DNA of 64,000 nucleotides from positions 85,562 to 149,561 of the forward strand of contig SADC01000427.1 of assembly GCA_004194705.1 (NCBI GenBank), read 5' to 3'. Under the pieces are notes generated by a model, which saw only the letters and a list, made by a program, of their open reading frames with translations, was not told the origin of the DNA and did no database searches. The DNA comes from Ditylenchus dipsaci (taxonomy: Eukaryota > Nematoda > Chromadorea > Rhabditida > Anguinidae). Shown one piece after another: positions 22,901 through 36,000 of the stretch. The position numbers were made by a program, and so were the translations under genes. Within the stretch, counting starts at the first letter, position 1, and each line of letters starts with the position of its first letter.

Positions 22901-25202
22901 CTTTGATCCTGATGATTCTACCACCGATTTTGTCGTCCAAAAAGTTGGGATCGTTGGACCTGAAACCAAGCCACATTATTTGTGAAAAGGAATACCGTAT
23001 TCTCTATAATAAACGGGCCCTCTCTGTGTTCAAACTCATGTTTGTAGCATTGCAATTTTGACCCACTTTTCGAAAATTTTTCTCAAGCAAATAATACCTC
23101 AATTTGTAGGCAGTGAGATGAGTTACGGATTGAGGGGAAATTTGCCTGAGAAACGTTTTTAGAAGTGGGTCAAAAACACAATGCTAAAAATACAATTTTT
23201 AATTTAGTGGTGGGGGGATGGTCGTCTATTAGAGAGATTTCGGGGATAATTTATCTAGTCTAAAACACCAACATTTCTCTGTATTCAATCCTGATATCTA
23301 CGTGGTTAAATAGATAGTAGCTGTCAGGTTCTTTGTATCGCGACTGAATAAGTACGATTAGGGTTGGCCTAGCTTAAAAAAGGATAAAATTTTACATCAA
23401 GAACACAGGCATCCTTTTGCTTTCCATCAGGAGTCACATAGCAACCCATGGGAAATCCAGTGGTGCAAACATTCATGTTTTGCTGGTTGATGAAACAAAA
23501 GGTCACTGGCATGTTGTCGATGATCCTGCAAGCTGGTATTTAGTCTGCTTGTATCTTGCTGAGAAATCAATTGGTTTACCAGTGTTGCTGGTAGTTCAGT
23601 TTCATTCCTCGTTGCAACAGTCTCAACTTTTCCTAAATTATTAGATGTATGGCAGGTCCGCCGTTTAACATGTCTGCATGGCGAGTAAACGGCAGTTCGC
23701 ACCGTTTTTGTTTTAGGCTTAGGTTCAGGCAAGGGAGGCCAGCGTATGTTAGAACGGACTCGAGCATGTTGTCCGAGCTACAAAAAATAAAAAATATGTT
23801 TGGGGACCTTTTTTGTGACAAAATGGTCATTTTGAAAAACGGTGCGAACTGGCCTGGGGCGAAGTGGCCGGACGAACTGGCCTGTCTCCGGCATGGGGCA
23901 GTCAAAAGTTCTCGTAATTTGTTGTTTTTTGAGATCGCAAGTTCAAACTTATCTATTCACAGCACTTTCCTGTGTTTTGATTATCAGGCCCAATTTTTTC
24001 ATTTTGTAAACTTTCATTTCTCCGTAATTTTGCTAGGTTTAAGTCTGCTAATAAAAATAACATTCCAATAAATATTTTTTCACAATGTAAAAATGACACT
24101 TTTTTAAAGGATTTTGCTCCTTGCTTAGTCTGTCCATACAAAGCGCTCCCAATATACAAAGATTCTATATAAAAATCGTAGTCACACAAGAAAATAAATA
24201 TATTTTTTAAAGGGGCATGCCCGTGCGTTAAGGCGCGAACCAGCAGTTTTTTTCGAATTTTTCGAATCGTCCCATATTTACTCTTAATGCATCAAATCTG
24301 ATATATATGACCTTATACTGCTTTTAAAAACTAGACAGAAAACTTAAAAAATCTGGACGAGATCGAATGTAAAAACTTATCGAGAAAGAAAAGAACTGCT
24401 GGTTCGCGCCCATTTTCTCCCCATCGGGCACGATCATGCTCCTTTAAGCTACCCTGAACTGGCAAACCTCTCTAATGTCGCACCCTTAGCCCTTATTCAG
24501 CACACTCACTAATCACAAAAACTTACTTGATGATTGGAGTCACTGGATTTGTACTCTTTGTCGCACAACAAAGCGCATTCTGTGTTCTTTTTGAAGTTGA
24601 TCTACAATTACACAATAAAATAGGGAATCAGAAAAATGTCAAAGATTACCTTGTAAGGACTTGGTCGAATCCTTTCGCCTGTAAACATATTTCAAACATA
24701 AAAAATTATAAAATTACGGCATTATTTTTACCAAAAAGGACTTGTCCAGATTTTCCACCTAAAAAAGTTCAAATAAGTCATAAGAAAAAATATTTAGTCG
24801 AGGCTTGCTACAATACTTAGAAAATGGACAAAATTTCTTTCTTCTCCAAAATTTTAATTCAATGCCCGCTCTTATACCGAAAATCATTTCCATTAGTTCA
24901 AAATCTTACGGGACTCTCATTTTCACTGCCAACACAAAAGTCGAAACTGTGATATTCATATGGAATCACTGACTGGTCAGAGTCCAGTTTGTTCACAAAG
25001 AGAGTCACATTATTCTAAAATAAACAAAAAATAATAATGGATCCATCTAAAATCCAAAGCTACATACCGGACAAGTTGGTTTAGCATTTGGAGCCTCACA
25101 AAAGTTGACAGGTGCCAAGCCGGGCAAATAGAATCCGGTGGACTCGGTGAATATAGCAAAAATATTAAGCAAAACCAGAGAAAATCTGCGATCAGTTTTC
25201 AT
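19959..25202 (-). CDS. TM9SF / nonaspanin (endomembrane protein 70) family protein
   Basis: Nine-transmembrane proteins of this family act in Golgi/endosome sorting. The N-terminal signal peptide leads into [13 protein letters not shown] and then [18 protein letters not shown], the family hallmark. Clear minus-strand exons are 25202–25068, 25014–24910, 24758–24732, 24678–24650 and 24601–24527. The lumenal domain follows around 23560–23405 ([19 protein letters not shown]), 23340–23290 ([11 protein letters not shown]), 22960–22690 and 22622–22577. Membrane exons are 21895–21863, 21818–21770 ([15 protein letters not shown]), 21566–21501 ([15 protein letters not shown]), 21451–21320, 21259–21140, 21094–20877, 20823–20672, 20626–20516, 20259–20088 ([14 protein letters not shown]) and 20029–19959. 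One-base losses at about 24746, 23530, 21417 and 20604 break the frame. The 21319–21260 intron starts with GC. An upstream in-frame ATG at 25229 is a less likely start. Confidence 0.9.
22030..22402. mobile_element. Tigger-like MITE in a TM9SF intron
   Basis: Two inverted halves meet at about 22185, between two copies of a 'gatatagtggcacc' word (CTCGATATAGTGGCACC and GGGTGCCACTATATCGAG). The right end is GAGGTTTGACTG followed by TA. The left end is decayed. The interior phrase 'accctaggcgggaacgaactt' recurs near 38630, 51730 and 57985 and so marks this MITE family. Confidence 0.7.
22995..23246. mobile_element. MITE, CCGTATTCTCTATAATAAACGGG type
   Basis: The left end CCGTATTCTCTATAATAAAC follows TA. 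The right end (CTATTAGAGAGATTTCGG) is diverged. It lies within a TM9SF intron. Confidence 0.6.
24217..24445. repeat. Inverted repeat, GGGCATGCCCGTGCG..GGGCACGATCATGCTCC
   Basis: The arms contain GCGCGAACCAGCAGTTTTTT and its inverted copy (CTGCTGGTTCGCGCC). The termini resemble those of the 45618–45841 and 31885–32070 foldbacks (GGACCATGCTC-like). It lies within a TM9SF intron. Confidence 0.6.
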
Positions 25203-26382
25203 TTTTAGCAGGCAAAAAAACAGTTGCAATTAGTAGTAAGTGGTCAATTCATCCAGTTGATCCACCAAAATAGGTAAATACTTTTTTTCTTGCTGGATAT
25301 AGGGGTGAAATGAGCAAGAGACAAGGTTAAGTTTGGTGAGTTTGCAAACTCTCAATGACAACAACAAAAAATGGAAATTAGTCAACGAAAAAAGGAGTGC
25401 CAGTGGTGAAAGATTGCCACGCCGGTTTGCCAGTGCTGATGTTTGGGAGGAATTCGTGCTGGGACTGCACTGGGTTTGGTTGGAAAGTGAGTGGAGGGTT
25501 GAAAACACGGTGATTGGAACAGCGTAAAATCTAGATGAAAATAAAAGTAAGAAATGGCATCATAAGATGGTTGGAAATTCTGATAATGGAGGGCATTCGA
25601 TTCCAATTCTAGCCATCTTTTTATTAACTAACCAACCTGTTTAACAATAATTTCAGTCGATCATATTTATCTGCCATAACTAATCGGCTGAAAAGTTAGT
25701 CATGAAACCTTTTCTACATGACGGTATCGGTTCGGTGCCGTGTCAATTTACAAGGAAATTTTACGTTATACTTGCTTCGGTGCCGAATCGGTGCCGCTAC
25801 GTAAAAAGGGTTAAATGACTAATTTTTTTTTATTTTTGGCCCGGCGCTTATGTCTAAGCCACCACATTTACTACAGCATCGCGCTGGAAAATATAAATAT
25901 CTGCTAAGAACAGGTTCCAGAATTTTAGCCGGTGCCGAGGTTTACAGCACTGCCCCAACCTTATTTTCAAGCCTGGATTTTGCCAATTGTTTTAGTCAAC
26001 GGTAAAAAAATTTACCATCAAGTCCCATGGCTCATAGTGTAAGCACGATCCTTTTTGAAAATTTGTTGTGCTTATAAAAACGATTGGCAAAGTCGAAATT
26101 GAATGAAACCAGACGGATAAATGAGATCGGACAAAGGCTTTGACAATTTCGAAAAAAAATGTGCTGGACCGGACTAGGGATCGAACTTCAAGAGATGTGC
26201 AAATAAAAAAATGGTGAAATTTGATGAAAACCCTGTTTTTTCTGATAAAACCTGATAACTTTGTAGTCACCAGAAATATTTTGTAGTTGACCATAGTTTG
26301 AGTAAAAACAATTTTTTCTTCAAGAATACAACAAAAACATGAACAATCATCAATCAAATTATCGATTTTGGAGTTGTAGCAC
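25203..26382. other. Intergenic between TM9SF and the deacetylase gene
   Basis: The minus-strand promoter of TM9SF must lie here or upstream, but I see no identifiable element. The long open frame that crosses 26383 leftwards is only the frameshifted read-through of the deacetylase last exon. About 26040–26190 contains a partial Tigger-like MITE. Confidence 0.5.
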
Positions 26383-29300
26383 CTACAGTAATCCAGCCGG
26401 ATTATGAAGCCATGAAAAAGACGTGGGCAAGCATTGCAGGTCAGAAACTGATGTTCAGTGCTTGGCAGAAAAGGAGTAGGATATAGACATTTATTGGGAA
26501 TTGCGCACCTCCTGCTACTACTGTCCTTTTGCAAGTAGTCTTGCTGAGGCGTCTGGTCATTGATCTCCAGGAATTGGGAGATTTGAGATAGAGGGACAGG
26601 TGCCTGCATCCATTTCACCAAGTTTTTTAGAGTTATAAAGTATACATCTGGATAATTTCTCATGTTTGTCAGGAATCTGAAAGTTGGCTGCATAATTCAC
26701 ATTAAAAGTTGATCTTGCGTCAAATTAGAAAAAAATATGGTAATTTTTTTAAGTTTATAAACAAAATGTAGCTCTGAATCTCAGCCTTTTCATGAGCTAT
26801 CAAACTTTACTAAATTATTCGAATGGTGTAAATTATGAAGTTAAATTACTCCAACAACCGCTATTCTAAATCCGAAATCTCTAGCGTTCCAAAAAAATTC
26901 AATTTATAAAACTAAGTTCTGAGTCCACGACAGCAGCCCAAATGCCGCCACCCACCAAAGAGTATTTTTCTCTGAGCCAGCTTTTTTCATTTTTCACTTA
27001 TTTCACACCTTTTGCACCGACAATACCAGCACACTTCACATTGCAATGGATTAAGGTGGAAAAAAATAAAGGGGACCTAAAAAGGTAGGCTTAGAAAAAT
27101 ACTTTTTGGAGGCGACGGGCACTCGGGCTTTTACGTGAAGCCTAGTTTTTTAGTTTTTTTATTCACCATAGCAGATCTAATATTTGAAAGCAAAGATACT
27201 TGAAGCGTAGACATTAAAAAAAGGCAAATTCTAAATTCACTTTTTTTCGCTTCAACTCAACCTAACTGAATTGAGCAAAAAAGAGGTAATGGAGGTGCGG
27301 GGTTCGAACCCGCGACTTTCTGAATTTTTGACGATGCAAATCAGACACTCGTACCACTGAGCTAAACCCCACACTACTACTTGCCACAAATACAGCTTTA
27401 TATATGATATACAGGAAAGTAGACACGATGACCAGATGGGACTGACCCAAGAGTCCTGCTCTTCTCTAATTTCTGCTAAGCCCGCGTTATAAAACTTCTT
27501 GCTCGGTGTGTATTCAAAGTCTTGGTCCCATTCCCGATTTTCGATCATTTCTAAAGTTCAATTCTACAAATTTTACTTCAATGATTCATTTTCGGTTACG
27601 GACTTGTGACTTTCTTATTCCAGTAAGTTTATTGCCAGAAGTAAAATTTTTCTAACAGGGATTCTTCGACAGAAGATTGCCTTCAACGAACATCTTTGAT
27701 GAGCTTTAGACCAATAGAAAAAGTATAATGGTAGCTAACCTATTGAGTGCCTGCATGCCTCTGTCACCGCCTCCCAACTGCAAGAAATCAGCATTTAGTG
27801 AGAGTACGTAAGGGCTCTATTAGTAGTGTAAGCTCTTTGGAAGTTGTTGAAGAGCACATTTGTGATGTCTTCCACACTAGCATTGTTTTCAACCGCTCCT
27901 CGCACCTGCAATACATGACAAATAAATAAAGTAGTAGATCAGAAAGGATAAGCGACTCACCATAGCAGATCTGAGATTGCCTAAGCCATGGAATTGGTTC
28001 ATTGGGATCTCCCAAATGCCGGGATAAGAACTAAAAAAGAAAATTAACTTTGAAAAATGCTTAGAAAATATCACTTCACTGGGCATTTATTATCAGCACA
28101 CGGCCAGGCTAGATTGTAATCTAGTGTTTGCGGCCTAAAATATAAAATTTCATAAGATTTTGACCATTTTAAGCAGCAAAAAAGCTCTGTATTACAGCTA
28201 GTTAAATAACTTTAGATATTTATTAGTTTTCGCCAGAGCTGCCAAATTTTTTTCAAAGATAAGGAGATTTGCTGTCCTTATTAATAAGGACGTCTGGCAA
28301 CCCTGATTTTTGCGGATCAGAGGAGTAGGCGGGCAGAAATTGCAATGGTGGCCTTATTTAAATTATATATGCTACCAACCAATAAGGCACATTTTCAGAA
28401 TTGACAGACATGCTGTTATCATAAACAAATCCAGCTCTTTGCATCATCTAAAACACAAAATTTTTGACATATTTTTTATATAAGACGTAGCCACCTCGAA
28501 TTGCTGATCTCCTCCCATAGCCAACTGAGGTGCCCTCATGCCTACTATTGAATCCTCTGCTACATTACCGAATTCAGCTAACACCTGGCGTTGACCATCC
28601 ATTTCAGAGGTCCATTCAGTCAGGTTGGCTTTGGCTAGAGATGCATGCCTGCAATGCGAATTTTAAGTTGATTTGGGTACACCTAGACACCTAGATATGG
28701 CCTTGGGACGGGATTCCCGGTTCGTCCCAAAGGGTTTTTAGCACATTAAAAGCATATTAATAGCATGTCCCTCCCGGAAAAATACTTATTTTTTGTCCCG
28801 TCCCACTAGAAAATTTAAGCTAAAAATCCGGGACGGGATGGTACGTCTTGTCCCGCCCGACGCGAATTTGGCCATTTTTCCGTCCCGGATCCCCTCGCCG
28901 AAAAATTGTTTGAACTTGTCCCGTCCCGGATTTTTTTTTAATTTTTGCCCTGTCCCGAAATAGGCCATTTGCGATCTCCAGTACCAACCCCTCCCCCCCT
29001 GAAGTTCGTTACCGCTTATCGTGTGACGCTTTTTTTTAAACTTTATTTCTGAAAATATTTTCCAAATCTGATTCGTCAGTCTAATCAGAAAATCGCAGGT
29101 GCTCTGATTTTGCCGGTATAATTCTTACTTTATCAGCTTACCGTATAACCTCTAATAAACGGGCACCCCCTAATTCAAAATCGTGTTTTTGGCATTCTGT
29201 TTTTCACCCATTTTTGAAGAATTTTCTCAGGCAAATTACCACTCATCTTGTAGCTCATCTCATTGGCTACCAATTGGGTGGTAACTTTCCGAGATCAAAC

Positions 29301-30026
29301 TATGAAAGATGGACTAAAACACAATGCCAAGAACACGATTTTGAATCCAGGGGTGCCCGCTTATTAGAGGTTATACGATATATAGTAGCACCTATTTTGA
29401 AAAATAGTGCCAGTATATCCTGACTCGCAGGTTTTACTGGCGTAATTGTTCCTTTTAAAACAAAGACTAGCACTTTTTCTGATTAGCCTGACGAATGCAT
29501 TAATGTGAAAGTTTTGGTCAGAGTATTTATTGGAGGGTGCGAACACATTTAGAGCCAAAAGTCGAACTCAAAACATTTTCTTAGCGCTTACGTAATAGAA
29601 TTGGAGGCGATTTCGTGTCCCCGTTCAGCAATCCACTCCACTTCATTGTAGTCTGTCCACTCATGTGAGATGAAAAGGTGGCTTTGATCGGATGGCCATT
29701 TGGATTGAACAGGTGGGGGGTCTCGAACAAGGCTCTGTAGTCACGCATTGTCCTGCCTCAAATTCAAAATTTTTAATTGAAAAAAATAATTTTTGGCAAG
29801 AACGGCCCTACCATTGACCGCATCATCAAAAGTAAGGACAATGAACTGAGGAATGGTGGATGGCAACAAATTTCCGGGTGGAGCTTGACCATCTTTGGAG
29901 CAAAAACAGTTAGGCAAAACACAAGCTTGGGGGTCCGCTGGGCATGGCTCAGCTATATGCGATTGGGTCGATGTCATAGACCTGTAGGTTTGGCTGAGAT
30001 TGTTTCTGCTTGCAGGTTTTTGGTGC
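26383..30026 (-). CDS. NodB / chitin deacetylase-like domain exons
   Basis: Exons are about 30026–29812, 29756–29592, 28648–28495, 28447–28380, 28134–28075, 28030–27961, 27905–27740 and 26676–26383; phases agree except where single bases are missing. Landmarks of animal chitin deacetylases are: [19 protein letters not shown], the metal-site motif [41 protein letters not shown] (motif 3), FVYDNSMSV (motif 4), [27 protein letters not shown] (motif 5), [16 protein letters not shown], and a terminal CNACPRLF segment. The second metal motif reads N-S-I-T-H where H-S/T-x-x-H is expected. Likely one-base losses are at about 29985, 29662, 27812 and 26410; restoring the last gives a stop at 26383. The region immediately upstream has EB modules rather than the usual chitin-binding and LDLa domains. 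Confidence 0.88.
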
Positions 30027-33000
30027 CTAGAACCATGAAGTTCTGGTGAAACATTTGGCTTTTATGCAAAAAGCTTCGTATTATTGCTTTTCGGGTAAAA
30101 TACAGAGTGTTTCAAGAAATTTAAGGGTTTAAAATGGCCATAATTTTTTAAGCTGTTTTCGAAATCCTGTTCTTGCCAATCGATTTTTCTCGCCGACAAT
30201 ATTTTTTAAAGAAAACATCAAAACATCATCCTAACAAGTACATAAACACCGGTTAGTCGGTGGATAAACTAAATTTAACTTAGAGTCAAGCGGGTTTTAT
30301 GTGTGTACCTCATCCAAAACCATGAGCACTATTTTAAAAGACCAAAATACATTTTATCAGACAAATTACCAGTGGACTCGGGACAGACCCTTCGCGGACT
30401 GCTAAAAAAGTAAAAATTGCCACAGGTGAACATCCAGGTTACCACTTGTACCCGAATATGGATTGTGTGGACCAAACCGTTAACTCGCTTACCGTATTTT
30501 CTTTAATAATGACCCGGGGTCATTATTTTTCAACCCCTGAAAAATTCCGAAATTGTCAATCAAAAATGGCCTTAACTCTGAAATCCTAGTAAAAATAAGG
30601 GGGGGGGGGGTCATTATTAGAGAAAATACGGTATTTCAACCTCTCCACTAGTATTCATATACGAGATATATCCATCCATCCATCCACTACCTCGGCATTA
30701 GGTACCGCTACCTGGGTACTACTTCCTAAGGACTAAGTACCGGTGTGTGGCATTGCCTTGTACTAACACTTGAGTACCTCTTCTTAGGTAAAACGACCTC
30801 AGAACCACCTGACGCCCTAAGGGGCATGAAACTACTGCAGAACTGGGGTTTCTGCAAGTCAATTTTTGCATCATAAAACCGTGTTCAGGAGACAATTCTG
30901 GTAATTCCAAAGCTAATTCCAAAATTTCGAGTTTTCGAGGTGAATATCCATGTAAGAGAGGTACCAGGGGTTTTTGTTACGCAGCCTCAGGCTTAATGGT
31001 CGACTTATTACTGTTTTTAAGAAATATGATGTCTGCTACCACCATGATTCGAACTTGTAACCTCAAAAATTTAGAGAGTGAATCTATCGGAGGGTGAATT
31101 TACCGCCACCCAAACATTGGTGATTTGGTGGCGCTGATCTGGTGGTTCACTTGAAGTCCAGATATGAAAATGTATTCTGGCGCGCAAATGTCGGCGCGCA
31201 AATGTCGGCGCGCAAATGTCGATAACCCCAAAGACCAGATCCCAAAACACAGGGGTGACAAGCCAAAATTGTGTTTTAGACGTTATACCCTAAAAAAATT
31301 TTCGTCGAGAAAAATCGATTGGCGAAAACTAAACCTCGGAAATCATTTCATAAAAAAAATTATGGCCATTATAAAACTCTAAAATTTCTTGAAATACCCT
31401 GTAGAACAGCCGATCTGATTTTTTGACAGTCATTAGGATTGAAAAAATGCGGACAACAAGGATTGCTAGAAAGCGATCGTTATTGCTAACAAGATTCAAA
31501 ACATACCGTATTCTCTCTAATAGACGGGTCCTCTCTATTTGAAGGTCCTCTCTAATAGACGGGTCCCCTACGAGACCAAAACTAGGGGTAACCATGTTTT
31601 ATTGCATTTTTAATATGAATTCAAAAAATATTTTTGGAAGTTGAAAAATAGACTGGTCGACCCCTCTATTAGAGAGAATGCGTATATAGCTCATGGCCGC
31701 AGGAACTCTTGACAAAGGGTCACGAATTTTTTTTTCGAGTTATTTTAAGGCGATTTGAGGGGTGCCGGCAGTCGACGCCGCTAATTTCTTTTACGTTGGC
31801 TCAATATTATCTCGTTTGGTTTGTTGAAAAATAAGCTTGATTAGGTCTTTAGAATTCCCTATTTCGGTCCCAAACTTAAAAGACCATGGTTTTTGCGCGC
31901 AGTGGCATGTGCAAAATTTGAATTGGCAAGGGAAACACTTCTGTTTCGTCTCAAACTTTACTCTTTGGTGTCGTTCGACATTACACCAAAGAGTATAGTA
32001 CCAGACGAAAGAGAAGTGTCCCCGCCAATTCAAATTTGCACATGCCATTGCGCGCAAAAACATGGTCCTTTAAGCTAGTATGTATTTTTGCGCTTCTATG
32101 TCAAATTATATTAGATTACACGTACATTTACGTTTCAATTCGCGGTGCAATTCATCACATTCGCAGATTCCATTGGACGTGCAAACAGCTCCACTGACAC
32201 AATCTTGAGTTGTTTGACAGGGCGATCCAGATGGCAATCCATTGTCAAATTGTTTGCGAACACACAGCCCATCTACGGCTACATGCTCAGCAGCACAAAT
32301 GCAAATTTTTTGGCCCGCATCACACATGGAACCGCCTAAATAATCCGGCATTTCCACTTTTTCCAATGTAAAAGGAAAATTGGGCTACCTATGCAGAACT
32401 GGCCCATTTCACAAGACTCGCCAGGAAATGCTCTATTTTGGTTTGGTCCTATGGATTGTGCCTCTAAACTCAAACGAAAACTATGATTGACCTGCTTTTT
32501 GGATAGTATTCACGTAATAATACCTAATGAATTAGAGTTTTTTGCTTTAAGTGGATAATGGCATTCAAAATTTCTGCATTCCAAGCTATTCTGACAGTCA
32601 TTGGAGTTTTGACAAATTTCTCTTCTCAAATATCCTCTGGTTGTGGAGGAGATTGGAGAAGTAGCTAAAAAAATAACAAAAACACTATAAAATCCCGTTC
32701 ATACTGAAGCATTTTTTTTAAGACGAAAAATATTATAATTTTTGCCTCTTATTTACAGAATGCTTTAGAACGGAGTTTTTGAATTTCTTTGTGTAGTTTT
32801 ATTTATCAGCACGAAAATTCAACAAGATAGACACGGAAATCACAGGAGCATATGCAAAACCAGCTCTTTTCCTGATATTGAAAACTAAAGGGTACTCTGT
32901 TCGGCTTTCCCTGTCGACTATTCAATGAAAATTTTTTGCTGACAAAAATGCTCTTGGGCACCCTTTAGTTTAAATTTCGCAGGTGAGAAAATGGTAGTTT

Positions 33001-36000
33001 TGCGCGTTGGATGAAGGCTGTCTAAATTTTTGCATGCAGATTGCAGCTCGCCTACACTCATTCGAAAGAGCAGATTCCAGCGGTCATTTTGACATATCAC
33101 GGTCGTCAAAGTGTCTGTTAGAAATTTATCGTGCTTTTAAATGACATGTCCTGGAATCACGTCGTTTAGAAATTTTGAAAACTGATTTTTGCTCGAACTT
33201 TTCGATCGTTCGTGAAAAAAAGGATCGGCCCGCAATAATCAGCAAAAAAATTTGTGCTAGAATAAAAATAAAGGCACGGACGACCTTTTTAGTGTTAAAC
33301 TCATCCCAATATACAGTGGACCACAAACACATTTTCGTCATTTCAGTGCCGTTTTTACTGTTTTTTTTATTCTTGGGTTGTATCAATATCTTGTGAATTT
33401 GAGAAAATATGGCAAGAGAACCGGATGCGTTCAGTATCAATCCGAAAACTCTCAGCAAACGTCAGTTTGAAGATTTTTTCCAAAAACTCATAAACCACAT
33501 GGAATCAATTTTTAACTTGACAAAATCTTGTGTTTAGAGTGTTTCTGACGCCAAAAATATATTAATTTTTATTAGGGCAGCTTTCAATAAATTATTTCAC
33601 ATGTTACAAATTAGAATGCAATATCTGCAAGAATAAAAAGCAAATAGATTAATAAAGAGAATGTTGTGTTTGGAAGTAGTATGTGAGTGCCCTTCCTGTA
33701 GTTGAGCGTTATTCAGAGGCATGGATTAGTAGGATTTACAGCAGTTGTAAGTCTCGCTAGCCACTCCAGTCACAAAACAGTAAGTCTTAGGAGGGCAGTT
33801 GGGCTCTAGGCCATTGCACAACACCAGTTTGCCATCGCTCATCAAAGGAGCATTTTTGGGTGGACAGACGCCCACACCCTCTCCTGTTTGCAACACTCTT
33901 CCTCCTGGAGATCCAGCTGGACCACTAGTGTCTGGAGGAGGGGTGGAGTGGGTCTTCTGATGGGGGGACCCACTATTCTCGCCTTGATTGCATGGGTTGG
34001 TGGTGGTACAGGTGGTGGTGGCTGGATGCTACTGGCTTTTGATCTGTAGATTCTGTAAAGTTGGTGGTTAAAAATGATTATTGCTGATTATGTTGGTTAC
34101 TTTCAAAGTTTTTTTTAATTTTCGGTAGTTTTATGAAAGATTTAGTGTTTTTCGCATTAGGATTGATTGAAAAGATTATACATACAGAGTTTTTAGCTTA
34201 GTAGTGTATTTGAAGCATTCTGTGGTTATTTAACCTTTTTTTCACTATTTTTAATGCAAAATAGAGGTACTTCACCTGTTTACCGGCCCACCCTAATTTT
34301 GAATTTTTCTTGTTCAAGCAAGAATTTTTCTCTTTTTTTAGGCTTCACTTTTTCAGTGTTATGGTTTGGGTATTTGACCGCGAAGAGGCCAAATACCCTT
34401 GGTGTCATAGCTGCACGAGCGCCAGCGCCGGCGCCGGCGCTTTTTCCGGCGCTGGCGCGAATATTTTGACTAGGCCGGCGCTGGCGCCGGCGCTAGCGTG
34501 AAATGGTGAATAGACCGGTGCTGGCACCGGTGCGCAAATTTCACGAATTGCTAAACTGGCGCTTTTTTGTTTTGTATTAAGTCATTGTTGTTGTAAAACA
34601 AGTTCATGCCAATTCTTCAATTTATAAACTTCTTCAAAAATATAAATTTCCTAGTGGTGTTACTTGAATATGCAACAATACGTGTTTCATTCAATAAGTC
34701 CTTCAAGAACATCGTTTTGTTTTTTCATTCCCTTGGCTATTTTTCTGGCCTTCAACTTTTGAACTAGCATTTCAAGTACTCGTCAATAATTTGTTGGGCC
34801 TCGGCATCATCATCATCATCAAAAAGCTCTTTTTAATTCTGCCCTGATAAATATTTGATATGGAAAAAAAAATGTTGAAAATTATGTCAATAATTTGTAG
34901 AAAAGCCGCTTTTGAGTGCGCCGGCGCTTTTACGGCGCCAGCAAAATCGCGCCGGTGCTGGCGCCGCGCGATTTTTTTCGTTCAAAAAACCGGCGCTGGC
35001 GCCGGCGCGATTTTTTCAATTTGGCTGCTCTGGCACCGGCGCTGGCGCTTTTTCCGGCGCTGGCGCCAATTTTGAAAATTGCCGGCGCCGGCGCTGGCGC
35101 TATTTTTTGGACAGCGTGCAGCTATGCTTGGTGTGTCTTAACAATTTTTATTAAAAAAAGCTAAAATCTAGTCAAAAATACCTTAAAATGGCCATAAATC
35201 CCTGACAAGTTAGGAGCAAAATTTTTTGACAAATTTCAAAATTTTTAGTCAGAAAGTGTTAAGAAACACTTGTTTTATATTGTTAAGCAAAAAAAATGAG
35301 TTCAGCGAGTGATTTTGGTCACATTAGGGTGGGCCGGTAAACAGGAGAAGTACCAAAATAGATATTTTATGTGAGGTGAAATCGCTGAAATCGTCGAACT
35401 TAAAAATTCTTCCAGGCGACAATTTTAAAATTTTGATGGGTATTTTTCTGGACTTTTGGTACTCGAATTTTCAATCTTGCGGCTGTTTTTTTTTTAAATT
35501 TATTTATAGAAAAAAAATTAAATCCAGGAGTGGGATGTAATTCCCGATTTCTGGTTTTTTCCGCTCCCTTTTGTAAAAATTAGAAAAATTTTCCGTATTT
35601 TTGAAATGAGATGTACTTTTGGGGAGAAAATAATTAGTTTTTTTGGAAAAAACGGAATGCTTTTAATTTTTCCGAACAACTGGTATTTTAAAAGGTAATT
35701 TAAAAAACCCTTGCTCATTTTAATTTACAACTCAGGACTTTTATGTCAAAATCATGTTTTAGTGGTTTTTGGATAGAGTAAACTCTCTATTATCCGCATG
35801 ACTACGAGGGCCATTTTTAGCTCTAGTCTAACTTCGAAATAAGGCCGACTTTCGCCGGTGCCAAGAGTGGCCGAGGTTTGACTGTATAGTTAGAATTGTA
35901 ACTATAACCAGGTAAAAATATTGCGCGCTGTTCCTTTTTCTAAGCAGATTTGGCTTAAGATCGCCACCTCTAGTTGGGTGCCCGCCAGGTATTTTCAAGG

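Noticed and set aside
25992..26400. Continuation of the 233-residue ORF beyond the deacetylase
   Set aside because: Only the part to about 26410 matches the deacetylase C-terminus; the rest is read-through after a missing base and has no similarity to the family.
33126..33458. 110-residue minus-strand ORF with a hydrophobic stretch
   Set aside because: It lacks splice context, overlaps AT-rich intron sequence and has no recognisable motif.
34310..35164. Ala/Pro/Arg-rich ORFs on the plus strand
   Set aside because: They are translations of the GCGCCGGCGC arrays of a non-coding element.
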